This document shows, piece after piece, positions 1 to 10,757 of a stretch of DNA of 64,000 nucleotides (positions are counted from its first letter, which is position 1; every line of letters begins with the position of its first letter). The position numbers were made by a program, and so were the translations under genes. The DNA is taken from NCBI GenBank assembly GCA_029945375.1, contig CM057063.1, positions 1,116,001-1,180,000 on the forward strand. Direction: 5' to 3'. Source of the stretch: Agaricus subrufescens (taxonomy: Eukaryota; Basidiomycota; Agaricomycetes; Agaricales; Agaricaceae). The notes below the pieces were generated by a model. That model was not told the origin of the DNA and made no database searches. It saw nothing but the letters and a program-made list of their open reading frames with translations.

Positions 1-72
1 GCTGTAACCATTAGAGGTATAATAAGTAGACTATCAAAGGGCTGTATACACATCTAAGAAAAGGCACTTTCT

Positions 73-2896
73 TCAAACGGAAGGAGCAATAGCACTATTC
101 ATGTCCATGCTTCCCATTGCCAGATTGAGTGCATCAGTGGGTAAAAAGTTGTCTGTGGCGCTACTCGAGCCAGCAGCAAGTCCACTAACGTTAGCACCAA
201 AGAATACTTCGGGGCTTGTACAGGCTGCGACGGCGCGGCGCATATGACTAGTCAAGAACGTCAACCCAACTTGGTATGCCGCTTATGTTTACACGACTCA
301 GCTCAACACAAGATATAAGCAACAAAAACAAAGACGTACCATTCATCCATCCAAAACCTTCCCGAGGCACCATTTTAAAATCAATACCTTGATTTCCGTA
401 TTCGGCATCAACAAGATGCGAGAGCTTGACCGCATCAAACTAAAAGTAACATTAGAAACACTTTTCAGTCAAATAGCTTTCGCACCAAACCTTCTCGGGT
501 ACAACGCCATTAAAATCAACAAAAGCTGTCGTCATCATATAAAGGAACCGATAAGCCAACCGCTGAGCTTCCTCCAGGTACCCATAACGTTCAAGTCCGA
601 CCCAGATCATAATCTGATGAGGAGGCCTAGACAATTGTTGTAAAAAGAAATCAGTTAACCGAAACCACACATCGCAAGCGGAGCGCATTTCATACCAAGC
701 ATATCTACAAGCGATGGTTAAAATTGAAACACCAGAGCAATCCGACAAAAACATACGGATAGTCCCATTGTCGATTTGGTCTATCTAGCGAAATCTTGCC
801 GCGAGATTCCTCGGTACCGGAAACCACACCCCCGATGACCTCAAACTTCTTGAGTGACTGCGTCCTTGAGGAGAGACGTGCAAGTCAGCAATTAAACCAA
901 TTAGGGGAGGGGACAATCATCACGTACACAAGCTCCCAACACTGCTCTTCACTAGCACAGCCAGCCCAGAGCGGCCAGAACGACGTCACCGATTCGTACA
1001 AAATCTGCTGTTCCTTGGCAGTATCATAGTCAAGGTACAAAGCCTTGCTCTCATTCCACAAATACTTGTCAATCTGCTGGCGTCTAAACTCTGCCCTCTC
1101 AAACCACTCATTACTATTCTGCAAACGACCCTTCGAACTCTCCCTTTGAGGATTCGCGTACGTCTCCGGACTCGGCGGGAACGGCGCAAGCGGGAAATCC
1201 TCCTCAAGCTCTAGTTCATCATCAAATACTTCCCGAATCGCAGTCCCAATATCAACTTCATACTTGTAGAGAAGCGATTGCAGATCAATCGTCGCGAGAT
1301 TGGCGCACCGTTTTTCAAATCGGTAAGTAGTATCGTGACCAGATTCGCGTACAGAGCGATCGTGTAAAAAGTATTCATCTAGTTCAGGCTCCTTGATGAT
1401 CCCATCGTTATACTTCTCACTGAACTCCAAAACCGAGATGCCGTGTTTCGCGGCATAAGGCTCGAGGATATGGGTGAAATGAGTGGCCTCCGTCTCTGGC
1501 GGAATACCGAGACCATCAGGACGATACCTAGAAAGACCAGTCTTAGGGTCCATACGAGGTTCCGCAACCCAGACGGTATGGTACTCCTTGATAGCTGCCT
1601 GGATAGCACGCTTGAGCCAAGCTTGGTTTGCCTTTATATCTGACTGATCTAGTTGATTGTAAATCTGTAGCGCCATATCCGTCAAGAAAGGGGGTTGAGT
1701 ACGGCATAGGTAGTAACTCCGACTGCCGTTGAGAATCTTGCCGTAATGCTTGATCTCAAAAATGAAGTGGTCCACCATACCCTTCGCCATGTTAACCTGC
1801 CCATCGACAAGAAGCCCGAGAGAAATAAAGTATGAGTCCCAGTTATAAAGCTTAGACGGACTTCGTCAGCTGATGTTTCAATCACGACGGTGAGGTATTC
1901 ACCTCGTTGAAACGGGCCCCGGGAACAATGAATGGGATTCCCTTCAGCGTCTTGCCGCCGTGTCCATCGTCTACCTCATTCATTGCCAAGGCCAAGAGTC
2001 CGGGTTTTTTATTCAGACTTTTGACAAAGGAGGGGTCATCGGGCTTTGGCGGCAGAACTTGGACATCAAGGTTAATGTGTGGCTTCTCTCGTGCGACCTT
2101 TCTGTAGTACTCAGCCATTGTTGGTTCGCCGTGAGGAACGTATATACGGGGATTAATTCGCCCAGTCCTGTTCTTAGGATCAGCCGTAATTATTTCAAGG
2201 CCATCACCATCGATGCGACGTGTCAGGGAGTGCCAGAAGGAATGTTTGATCATCCTGGACAACCTATCGACAGGGTTTTCCGTAAGCCGGGCTTCGTCAA
2301 GGATAATTCGTTTCCTGTTATGGTCTCTCGCAAGAGCAAGCTCCTGTAGCAAATTGGACAGCATATAGGTTCCCTGTCCGAAAAAAAGAGGGTAAATGTT
2401 AGAACCTTAAAACCCTACCCTGGACATCGCCACACTGAACTTACGCGGATGTCAAAGGTCTTGAAGCCATTACTCGTAGCAGTGCCGAGAGCCATAGTTT
2501 TTGGGCCCGCATCGGTGACGCTGATTTGAAAGTCACCATCGGTGTCCTCCTGCTCGAGGACAACACGAATGGTCTCCTCGACGTCGATGAGAAAACGTCT
2601 TGGGGGTGCAGTGACACTCTTTTCATCATGCGACATACGGCGTGATCGAACGTGCATATCGTCCTCAAAAGCAGGGGCCCTTCGAGGTGCATAACCATGG
2701 AGATATGACTGAGAGACAAACCCAATGAACAAGTCGGATGTGAAGAACATGTAGAATGGCTTACATGACTATACGTCCGGGAGCGGGTGTGAGTCTCGCT
2801 CGCACCATAATAAGTAGCAGCATCAACATCAACTGGACGCTGTGCGTGGTCATCGACAAAGGAAACATTTGGGGGGTGAGTGACGGCGGGCGCCAT
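73..2896 (-). CDS. NTH1: Neutral trehalase (GH37), cytosolic
   Basis: Hydrolyses cytosolic trehalose to two glucoses during recovery from stress and spore germination. Nine exons can be joined with consistent phases (2896-2765, 2708-2445, 2373-1903, 1850-930, 857-757, 704-696, 626-491, 439-340, 281-73), giving 780 residues, slightly longer than the usual neutral trehalase. Residues 67-70 read RRMS, a PKA-type site. Residues 99-110 ([12 protein letters not shown]) form the calcium-binding loop that separates neutral from acid trehalases. Signature 1 ([16 protein letters not shown]) spans the exon 3/4 junction and signature 2 (QWDYPYAWPPHQ) is completed only by a 9-nt microexon. There is no signal peptide, fitting the cytosolic enzyme. 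Known for the family: PKA and 14-3-3 activation. The start is the first ATG of the open frame. Identity is very secure; splice sites are hand-derived. Confidence 0.95.
696..704 (-). other. NTH1: 9-nt coding microexon of neutral trehalase
   Basis: Exon 5 ends with the phase-2 fragment CC at 757 before a gtatgt donor, and exon 7 begins G-CCT-CCT-CAT at 626. Without extra bases the signature QWDYPx(G/A)W cannot be formed. The nine bases 704-696, flanked by tag upstream and gtatga downstream, supply ATATGCTTG and restore P-Y-A-W-P-P-H. The whole nine-exon coding length is then divisible by three. Confidence 0.85.
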
Positions 2897-3820
2897 TGGT
2901 AATAACGAGTGCTAGGTTAATACTACGAAGTGTAGTCGAGGTTATGGAGAGAGGACGTTATTTATGCGTAATTTGGGCGTTTGATCAATGTGCACGCCGT
3001 CTGCGGGCCGAGTTTCTACACGTGGTTTGAGGACCTTCGCGCCCGCCGTAGATGAACAAAGTACAGGAGTTGCGGGCCATGATATTTGGCGATTGCTAAC
3101 CTTAAAACCGTCCAATCACCATTGAACCAAAAAAAGGTGACACCACTAATGAAGGTAACTAAACCGCATTATTATAAGACGCTGTGGTTGGCGTCGATCG
3201 GCGCAGCGGAGAGAGTAAAGTATGTCGCGCCATCAAAATCGCCTAGGGATAAGATCGCCCGACCCTCAGGCTGCAAACATCCGCTTCGCAACATCTTATA
3301 TCGCCGACAGGGTCGGGTCCTGACCAGCAAATTCCTATTCATAGATCCGAGACGTTTTGGTGAGTACCTAGAAATTTGTGCGACATAGCAAGGGGAAAGA
3401 AAGGCTTTGAGGGAAAATATTTATAGGAATCCCCAGGGCATCGCATCCGAGAGAACTCGGCGACGCTGAGGGCTTTGGTAAGGAGGTCAACATCAAGATC
3501 TTGAGCAACACAGTAGTGCATGAAAGGACTCTTCTTTTTCGCACAAAGTGTATTGGAACACAAACCAGGTTAGGGCCCTTAGGCGCGCTTTACAAAGTTC
3601 AGAGTTCCGCTCACGCCGGTAAGAAAGTCGCGACTCGCGACTCGCCAGGAATACACATCACGTGCTTAGTATTTCCGCGCGTATCCTCCACCAAGTCCAC
3701 TCTGTCTTTTATTCTCATCCTCACCTCAAGCGCAGGCTGTACATTTGTAATTTCAAGCAAGAACGATGTCGTGAGTAAAAGATCCACCTAACTCTTCGTT
3801 GCACTGATCCCAAACAAAGA
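2897..3820. promoter_or_regulatory. Divergent intergenic region between NTH1 and NUP49
   Basis: This 924-bp gap separates two divergently transcribed genes and must hold both promoters. I see an AGGGG stress-element-like pentamer near 3392 but no cluster of them. Small open frames here (for example 3086-3388) show no recognisable domain or codon bias. No RNA gene was recognised. Confidence 0.4.
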
Positions 3821-5746
3821 ATGTTCGGAAGTTCTGCTGGTACCAATCCCTTGTTTGGTGGTAAACCAGCATCCGCAATCTTTGGAAATCCCTCATCACA
3901 AACTAATTCATCCATCAATCCCCTCAATACTGCAGTGACACCTTCGACCAACCCTCTAACCGCTGCAGTAACACCTTCGACCAATCCCTTAACCGCTGCA
4001 GTAACGCCGTCGACCAATCCATTGACTGCTGCAGTCACGCCATCGAATCAACCATCCGGTTCCAATATCTTTGGTTCTACGAGTCAGCAACCACATCAAC
4101 AACAGCCAGCATCTGGCAACATATTCGGTAATACTGGATCGAACCAACAACCGACATCCAACATCTTTGGGAATGCCACAACTCAACAGCCCGCGTCTGG
4201 AGGAATATTTGGTAACACGTCTACGACACAGCCAACAACAAGCGGCGGAATTTTTGGAAACACGTCCAACCAACAACAACAGCAGCCCACATTGGGTGGT
4301 GGGCTTTTTGGAAGTACAACCAACCAACAACAACAGCCATCGTCTGGTGGAAGCCTTTTCGGTTCAACCAATCAACAACCCACTCAGCAAAGTGGTACGA
4401 CGTCGATATTCGGTAACACTGCGACATCAGGATCGCAGACGGGTACTTCGCCGTTTGGAAACACTGGAGGTGGGACATCACTATTTGGCAACACAGGTAC
4501 CTCAGGACAGCAGACGGGGTCATCCTTGTTTGGTAGCACAAATACCACAAACCAGCCACAGAACTCGATCTTCGGAAAACCTAGTACAGGCACGTCAAAT
4601 ATCTTCGGTTCTACGCCGCAACAGCCGCAGCAAGCACCTTCGTTATTTGGCTCTACAACCCAGCCTCCCCAATCGACTGGTGGCTTTGGCACTACTTCAT
4701 TGTTTGGAAAACCTGCGCCAAGGTATGTGTATTGATCTCGCCTGATATCACTGTAGTGTCGACTCTTCAAGCAGTCTCAATCAGTCAGCTCTGGGGCCGT
4801 CAGGTCAACAAGCGCAACCAAGCCAATTCGCTTTCACTAAAACCACCAAGTTTAATGATCTTCCGGATAATATCAAACAGCTCCTAGAGGGTATCGAGTA
4901 AGTATAGGTTCATTTTCATATCTGCCTTTTACCCAATTCGACGGCAAATAGCTCCCACATTCAAGGCCGCGTACAAATAAGCAAGGATTTACATCAACGG
5001 AAACTTGGCGAAGAACCCACAAAAGGCCAAGAGATGGTTAGACAAATGCAAAAGGTGCGCTGACTTGATATCTCTGTCCCCAACCGTGACTAGATCTACT
5101 GCAACAGGACTTCCTCAATGTATCAAATGTGCTCCGGAGTGACCTCCGGCAAACAGAAGATTTAAAGTCAAAAGTCGATCAAGCCGTGCAGGATACTATT
5201 GTTGCAAGTCGTATAGTAGATGCATTCCGTAGCGCACAGAGTGGAACAACGTATCTCAAGGATCATGCCGGTTTCCCATTGGAGTGCGCGCCATCCAATT
5301 ATCGTCTCCGTAGTTTGTCTAACCAACGGACACAGGTTCTTCCAACGCGTCACCCAACAGATGATTGAGCGATTGGCTTGGTATAAGACTACAATTGAGG
5401 TATGCCCTGTTCTGTATGTTGGAAGAAGACGAATATGTAATGTGCGGACATAGCAAATCGAACGGAGGCTTTCATCCTCAGCTGGTCAAGTAGCAACTCC
5501 TCAGAGTACGTTCTGTTCCAGCCCTTCCATGCCCCTCTTGAACGACTTTTTTCTTTTTTCCGTATAGGCATTTCCGCGACTTTACAAGCCCAAAACGCTA
5601 CCTTCCTAGCACTGGCTAGCAAAACAGCCGCCCTTGAAGCCGAGCTTCAAAAAATCAAAGTACTCTACACACAGCTATGGCGGGCAAAGACTGGAAGTGT
5701 AAGAGACCCATTTGTTGATGGAGAAAACCTTAGCTTTGGAAGTTAG
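3821..5746 (+). CDS. NUP49: FG nucleoporin of the Nup62 complex (Nup49/Nup58 type)
   Basis: Central-channel nucleoporin. Exon 1 (3821 to about 4721) encodes about 300 residues rich in GLFG/IFGN/LFGS repeats separated by Gln-, Asn-, Thr- and Ser-rich spacers. This is the disordered FG barrier domain through which transport receptors pass. The later exons encode a structured helical part: KFNDLPDNIKQLLEGI, then a coiled coil including FFQRVTQQMIERLAWYKTTI and QIERRLSS, matching the C-terminal Nup49/Nup58 coiled coil that binds Nsp1/Nup62 and Nup57/Nup54. About six introns, one only about 46 nt. The C-terminus ends GENLSFGS then TAG at 5744-5746. Its FG half alone could be any GLFG Nup; the coiled-coil part favours Nup49/58. 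Confidence 0.88.
3938..4036 (+). repeat. NUP49: 33-bp tandem repeat (3 units) inside NUP49
   Basis: Three successive 33-bp units encode TPSTNPLTAAV (residues 40-72), followed by a partial TPS and preceded by a degenerate SSINPLNTAV unit. The frame is kept, and third-position differences between units show the copies have begun to diverge. Confidence 0.85.
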
Positions 5747-6102
5747 TGGCAAACGAACATATTCATTGTACCTACCTCGCGAGTTCGAGTAATTGTTCTT
5801 GTTTGAAGTTGAACCTCATATGGTGCAGAGGCGCAGCAGGGCATACAAACTTCTTTGAATTTCTGGTGGGACGGCTGATTACAGGAGAAATAGCATACTG
5901 TATTGAAGGCTATCCAAAGGACCAACACTGAATGCAACCGCGAAAACAAAAAACGGTATTACAGTAGCAATGTGAAAGTGGTATACAATTATCTTAACAC
6001 TAAGAAGTTTAATTCCCCGAATAGGATATTGGAAAGATCCACGCTGGGGATGGGAAGACACGTAAAGAACGGAAGCCTACTTCGAAGCAATATGCGTTCG
6101 AT
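5747..6102. other. Tail-to-tail gap, no gene seen
   Basis: A 356-bp region between the stop of NUP49 (plus) and the stop of the unknown gene (minus). It is AT-rich, with small open frames on both strands but nothing coding-like. It presumably holds the two 3' UTRs. Confidence 0.5.
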
Positions 6103-7539
6103 CTACATCATCGGAGGTGCCAAAGGTACATTGGGCATCATTTGAGATGTTTGGCCGACATTTCCGCCCAGCGCACATTCACAGATCACTTGAGCTCTTC
6201 TCACCACGGTCTACAAAAATCGTTATGACCAGGAAGAAAAAGCTCTTAGCAATGACTCACTTGTAGCTTATCTCCAACCTGCCCATTCGGTTGCTTGAGT
6301 CCCTCGCTAACCTTGACCAAGCCAGGAAAAATGGTAGCTCCAACTCGGTCATGTTCACCTCGTTCACTCTTCAAACACCTCTTCACAAGTTCAATCTGCC
6401 GGGGATATAGGATGCTTCCTAGTTCTGGAACAAAGGCACGATAGAAAGCATCCCCCGAATTTGAGCTAGAGCTATGCAGCATTCGGGAAAAAGAGTATGC
6501 AGAATCGAGCACGGAAACTCCACCAGAAACGGGAATGACTCCGTTGAGGACGCCCATTAATTCTGGAATGTGTTCGTAAACGATACTGGCGGTCAGCTCT
6601 GGTGCACAAACTTCAACAGCTGCTGAAAACGTTTGCCGTCGCCAGATCCTTGCGACTACCGGATCGCCTGAAAATTTCATAGCGAATACCGAAGGGCGTA
6701 GGGGCGTAGAACGTGAATGAAGTTCCGTTCGGTAATTTGAACGACCAGTAAGTAGACAAAGATTCTATCGAGTTAGAATGATCGTAGTCACAAAGAAGAA
6801 ATAACTCACGAGCAAAAATGTGTTCGTGTATTCGCGAGAGTTGAACATTCGCTTCGGTTGAGTTGGTAACAATGAGACAATTGATGATCCCTTCCGAAAT
6901 GACTTCCGCCATGGCATGACGGAGATAAGCTTGAATTTGCATAGGCGTTCCTTCAACATCATCAACTTCCAAGCCTGTAGCGGAAGACACGTCACGTAGA
7001 ATTGCCGCGCAAATGTCGCGAAGCGGAACAGGAGGATTTCGAATGATATCAGCCGCCCAGCGATTGATCAGTTTATCAAGCTGTGAAGCAGCATTCTGGA
7101 GTGGTACTCAGATTAGCAATGGGTGTTAAAGCACCAAACCGTGAACATGGAAGCCGCACTCTAATGGAAAAATCGTCAATGGTGTTCCCCCCCGGCCCTT
7201 GTACCTGTAGTCCGCTCCCTCCTTCTAACGCCGCTATGCGCGCCCGTAGTTGTGCCACTTGCCGTTCTTGCTCCTCGAGTTGCAATCTCTGTTCCTCGAC
7301 TTTTTCGTGGGCAATGCGCTAAAGGGTATCGATCAGATCGAGCATAGCTACTACGCGTTGACAACACGTACAAAATTCTGAAGGGCATATCTGTACTGAT
7401 CACCAGAAACTAAATCTTGTCCTGCGACCACCGTCTGCTGAGAATCAGCTGCTGGCTGCCAGGAATATCCATTTTGCTGAGGCTGAACAGATTGTTGGTA
7501 CATCGATGGTTGGTATACTGGGTTAGGCCTACGGTCCAT
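6103..7539 (-). CDS. Conserved-looking protein of unknown function with a short coiled coil
   Basis: I do not recognise this family. The start is placed at MDRRPNPVYQPS (7539). Exon 1 is Gln/Pro-rich and disordered. Exon 2 encodes a short coiled coil (EEQRLQLEEQERQVAQLRAR, then AALEGGS). Later exons encode a compact globular part, including NAASQLDKLINRWAADII, a stretch around DAFYRAFVPELGSILYPRQI, and ERGEHDRVGATIFPGLVKV. The last exon ends PLAPPMM with TAG at 6103-6105. Exon 3 ends at 6810 and the main frame resumes at 6667 after a 142-nt intron, longer than its neighbours. Using the nearer acceptor (6765) gives a truncated protein instead. No signal peptide or membrane segment. The globular part looks like real conserved sequence, but no function is assigned. 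Confidence 0.7.
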
Positions 7540-8459
7540 AGTAGCTAGCCAGGGAGAACACTTAGATTGAGGGGAGAGGGGGTGCGAGGTATAAACTGAA
7601 GTTGGCAACGAGGCAGCACATTCACGTATGTATGATTCTTTGTGTTTCAATTAAGCGCGATCATTTGTGTCATGTCCACATCACTCCGTACATGATACTT
7701 CAATAGAATAGAATAGCCATTGATAATCATGATCACCGCAAAATTTGTATACTGTATGCTTACCCTTTCGTATTCTCTTGCTGCTCGATCGATGTTCGGG
7801 ACGCTCACACGGTGACTTGAATCTCGGTACGGCCGAACTTTCTTTCGTGTGTAACCTTGCGGCAACGTCGCTTGTGCTGTGTCGTTAGGTAAAAAAATTT
7901 TCATGCCAGTTATGTATCAGCTGCCAGGCGGTGAAAATACATGCACTGCCATTGAAGACTTGATGTATGATACTCGATCGTATCTGTTTCTCATTCATGA
8001 CTTATCATAGACTTCTATAGATCTATAGGCTTTATAGGAGGACGTTCAACGGGCCGCTGTCTTCAACCAGAGTTGACAGTATAGATCTGTATAAGATACT
8101 AAACTGTACAGCATTTGCCTGGTTTGTCGGACTTTCTTTTTTCGAGACTTACATGAGGTTGACTTGATCTGGACTTGATACATGTTAGGTGACATTCCTC
8201 TTTTAGTCTATTCCTCCCCACTTTCTGTCAACGCCTAGTGCCTGAGTAACAAATGTAATGTAAAGCTCCTAGGGGTTGCATCTATTAGGATATAAGGAGT
8301 ACCTCATCGAGGTGACTACGAACTAGCTATCTAAAGGTAACGTCCGGGTAGGAGGGATCATGACTACACGACTAGTAGAGAAGCCAGCGTTGCCTGTGCT
8401 TGAACGACCTGCAAAAAAAACCATTTAGTATACGAGTATCAAGCAACGGTAAAAATCAA
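7540..8459. other. Intergenic region, no gene seen
   Basis: About 920 bp upstream of the unknown gene and downstream of MIC60 (both minus). Short AT-rich near-repeats around 8017-8038 (tctatagatctataggc type). The longest open frame (7647-7904, minus) has no coding character. It probably holds the promoter of the unknown gene and the MIC60 3' UTR. Confidence 0.4.
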
Positions 8460-10492
8460 TCATACATCAAGTGCTTGTTGGACTTCAAGTCTCTTTCGTG
8501 CAGCCTCAAGCCAGTCGTGTAGAAGAATCTTGGCAGGGCCATTGAGCTGATTAAGTTCACGAGCAGCTCTGTCAAGATCTTTCTCGTTAAGATAATACTC
8601 TGCACGAGATAGAACACTCAGAACATCATCTCCAGCAACTAGGCCGTGTCGTTTAAATCGTAAACTCGAGAGCGCGCGACTGGCGAGGTATGACAGCACA
8701 CCAGCGTCTTCATCAGGGACAAGGGCCACTTCAGAGACCTTCGGGGAGACCTCATTAGTGAACCAGGTAGTCAAGTCAGCAAGAGGTTCGACGCCGACAT
8801 CAGGTACGTCGGTGTTTTCCAGGGAATCTAGAGTAGCGGATACGATAGGGTCTTCACGAGCAGCTGTAATATGTCGGAGGACGCGGAGTTCTTCGCGGAA
8901 GGGCTTGCGTATTGAGGAGGTCACAGCGGTAGAATTAAGAGCGCGAAGGGCAGACCAAAGCGCATGGATGCGAATGTTATCATCAAGATAGTCGGCGTTA
9001 TCAAGGGCAACACGCTCTAGACGCTTGAGATCAGCGGAAAGCTCATCAAGTTTGGCCAGTCGGCCGCCACGCTCTTGCTCGACGCGGACTTTAATGTCAC
9101 GAATCCAGCGACGTTGTAGTTCAATACCCTGAGCAATGACTTCCTCTTTAAGCCTAACGTATGGGATTGATGGATCAATAAGAATAGTATCTTTTGCTAA
9201 AGGCCAAAAGGGCATACCGTTCATTGATGAGTTCCTTCTGTGTCTGGACCTCGTTATCGAGCTTCCGTTTATATGCTTGAATGAGTTTGCTTCGCTCTTC
9301 CTCGAAGGCTTTGTTGAAATCTTCTTGTTGACCTTCCAGCTTGTCTTGAGCCTCCATCTCTAGCTCCAGAAGTTTCAAAGAGTATTCGCGAGCCTGTTCA
9401 TCTAGCTTAAGCTCAAGGGATTGTCGTTCACCCTCTCGAACTTTTTCGAACCTGTCAGCGAGCGCCGTGAGGTCGCCCTTGGCACTTTCGAGCACGTCAG
9501 TTGCTTTCGTCGCTGCCGAAGGGTTGGCGGCGAGATATGACGCAAGGTTGTCAATAGTTCCAGCGAGGTGAGAAATGATTGGTTCTGATTCAGCGAGGGA
9601 GGAGACGGCGGGGGCAACGAGAGGAAGGATAACAGGTTTAACCACCTCACTTTGTTCTGCAGGCTTAGCCACAGTTTTCTTTACGGGTGGAGGGCGAATG
9701 TAACCCGGAGGTGGTTCAAACCCAATAGGGAGAGGAGCAGTGTAGATGCGGGGCTCCGTTGACTCGGATGAGGATTCGGTGGTTTCTTCGGCCTTGGAGT
9801 CACTGACATAGGGTTTGCCCGCAATGGCGGCTTCCGCGCGTGCGACAAGCTCTTCGAGGTCTGGAGAGACTTTTTTGACTGTTGTAGCAGCGGCTGCTAC
9901 GGGGGCAGGGGTTTGTGTGTGGGGTTTTTCAGTGGTCGTCTTCGCTGGGGGAGGTGTCGGCGTCTTTTCTACACGTTTCGGTGACTCCGTAATAGTCTTA
10001 GCAGCGGGCTTTGTGATCTCAGTCTTTTTACTCGCACTCTCCTTCGCTTCCTCTGCCCCACCAGACAATTTCTTGATGAGATCTGATATAAAGGCGTAGG
10101 TGGCCACGAAAGTGTCTGTGCCGACCTCGATGACGTCGTCAGTGGTGAGGTTATCCCAACCATGTTTCTCCGCATACTCAAGCATGGACTGGCCGAGGGG
10201 AACTTGTTCGGAGAAAAAGTCATAGTAGTTCTGGTCGCTGAACGCGACAAAAGTGCTTGCAACATAGAAAGTGGCGGTGAAACTGGCTGTAGTCAAAAGA
10301 ATGTTGCGGACGACATTTTTGCCCTTGGGTTCCGGGGCTGCCTCCGACGCCATACGCTGAAGAGAACACCAATTTAGAGACTATATTCTAACACTTGTGA
10401 GGAACGTGACGACTCACTCTCCTCACGACCCGCACGGCATTGCGACGAGAGGTGGATGCGACCTGCCTGGAGACAGCAAGCGCACGGTACAT
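8460..10492 (-). CDS. MIC60: MICOS complex subunit MIC60 (mitofilin)
   Basis: Core organiser of mitochondrial crista junctions, anchored in the inner membrane and facing the intermembrane space. Exon 1 (10492-10418) encodes only a 25-residue basic presequence (MYRALAVSRQVASTSRRNAV, then RVVRR). Exon 2 resumes at 10356 with RMASEAAPEPKGKN. A single membrane helix follows at about residues 44-63 (ILLTTASFTATFYVASTFVA). Next come a Pro/Thr/Lys-rich linker, a long charged coiled coil and, after an intron near 9216-9157, the C-terminal mitofilin domain ending HDWLEAARKRLEVQQALDV. This order is diagnostic for MIC60. The ATG at 10351 also opens the frame but would lose the presequence, so 10492 is preferred. 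Divergent from the ATG22-like gene. Confidence 0.93.
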
Positions 10493-10757
10493 GTTCAGGG
10501 CTGTGCCTGCGGGTGTTGGACTTGCTCGCAGCGCTCTGGATGGCGGCTGGGGGCTGCCATGTCCGACTTAGCCCGCCGTGGGTCACGTGCGTACCTGATA
10601 GCTCTACATTTGCTATTCTTGGATTCGCTACATTCGCCGTTTGCAAAAGGGAAACCACCATCACTCCACCATGGCGTGTGCGGGAAATTTTCCGGATGTT
10701 TAAATTGACAACCAGGGGGCCCCCACGTGGGTTTATCGCCTTGCTAGCTACCATAAC
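10493..10757. promoter_or_regulatory. Bidirectional promoter, MIC60 / ATG22-like
   Basis: A 265-bp space between the divergent start codons of MIC60 (minus) and the ATG22-like gene (plus). GC-rich next to MIC60, with a CACGTG-like E-box (ccacgtggg) near 10722. No open frame of note. Confidence 0.45.

Noticed and set aside
3086..3388. 100-codon plus-strand frame upstream of NUP49
   Set aside because: Basic low-information sequence without domain or neighbouring exons, lying in a divergent promoter region.
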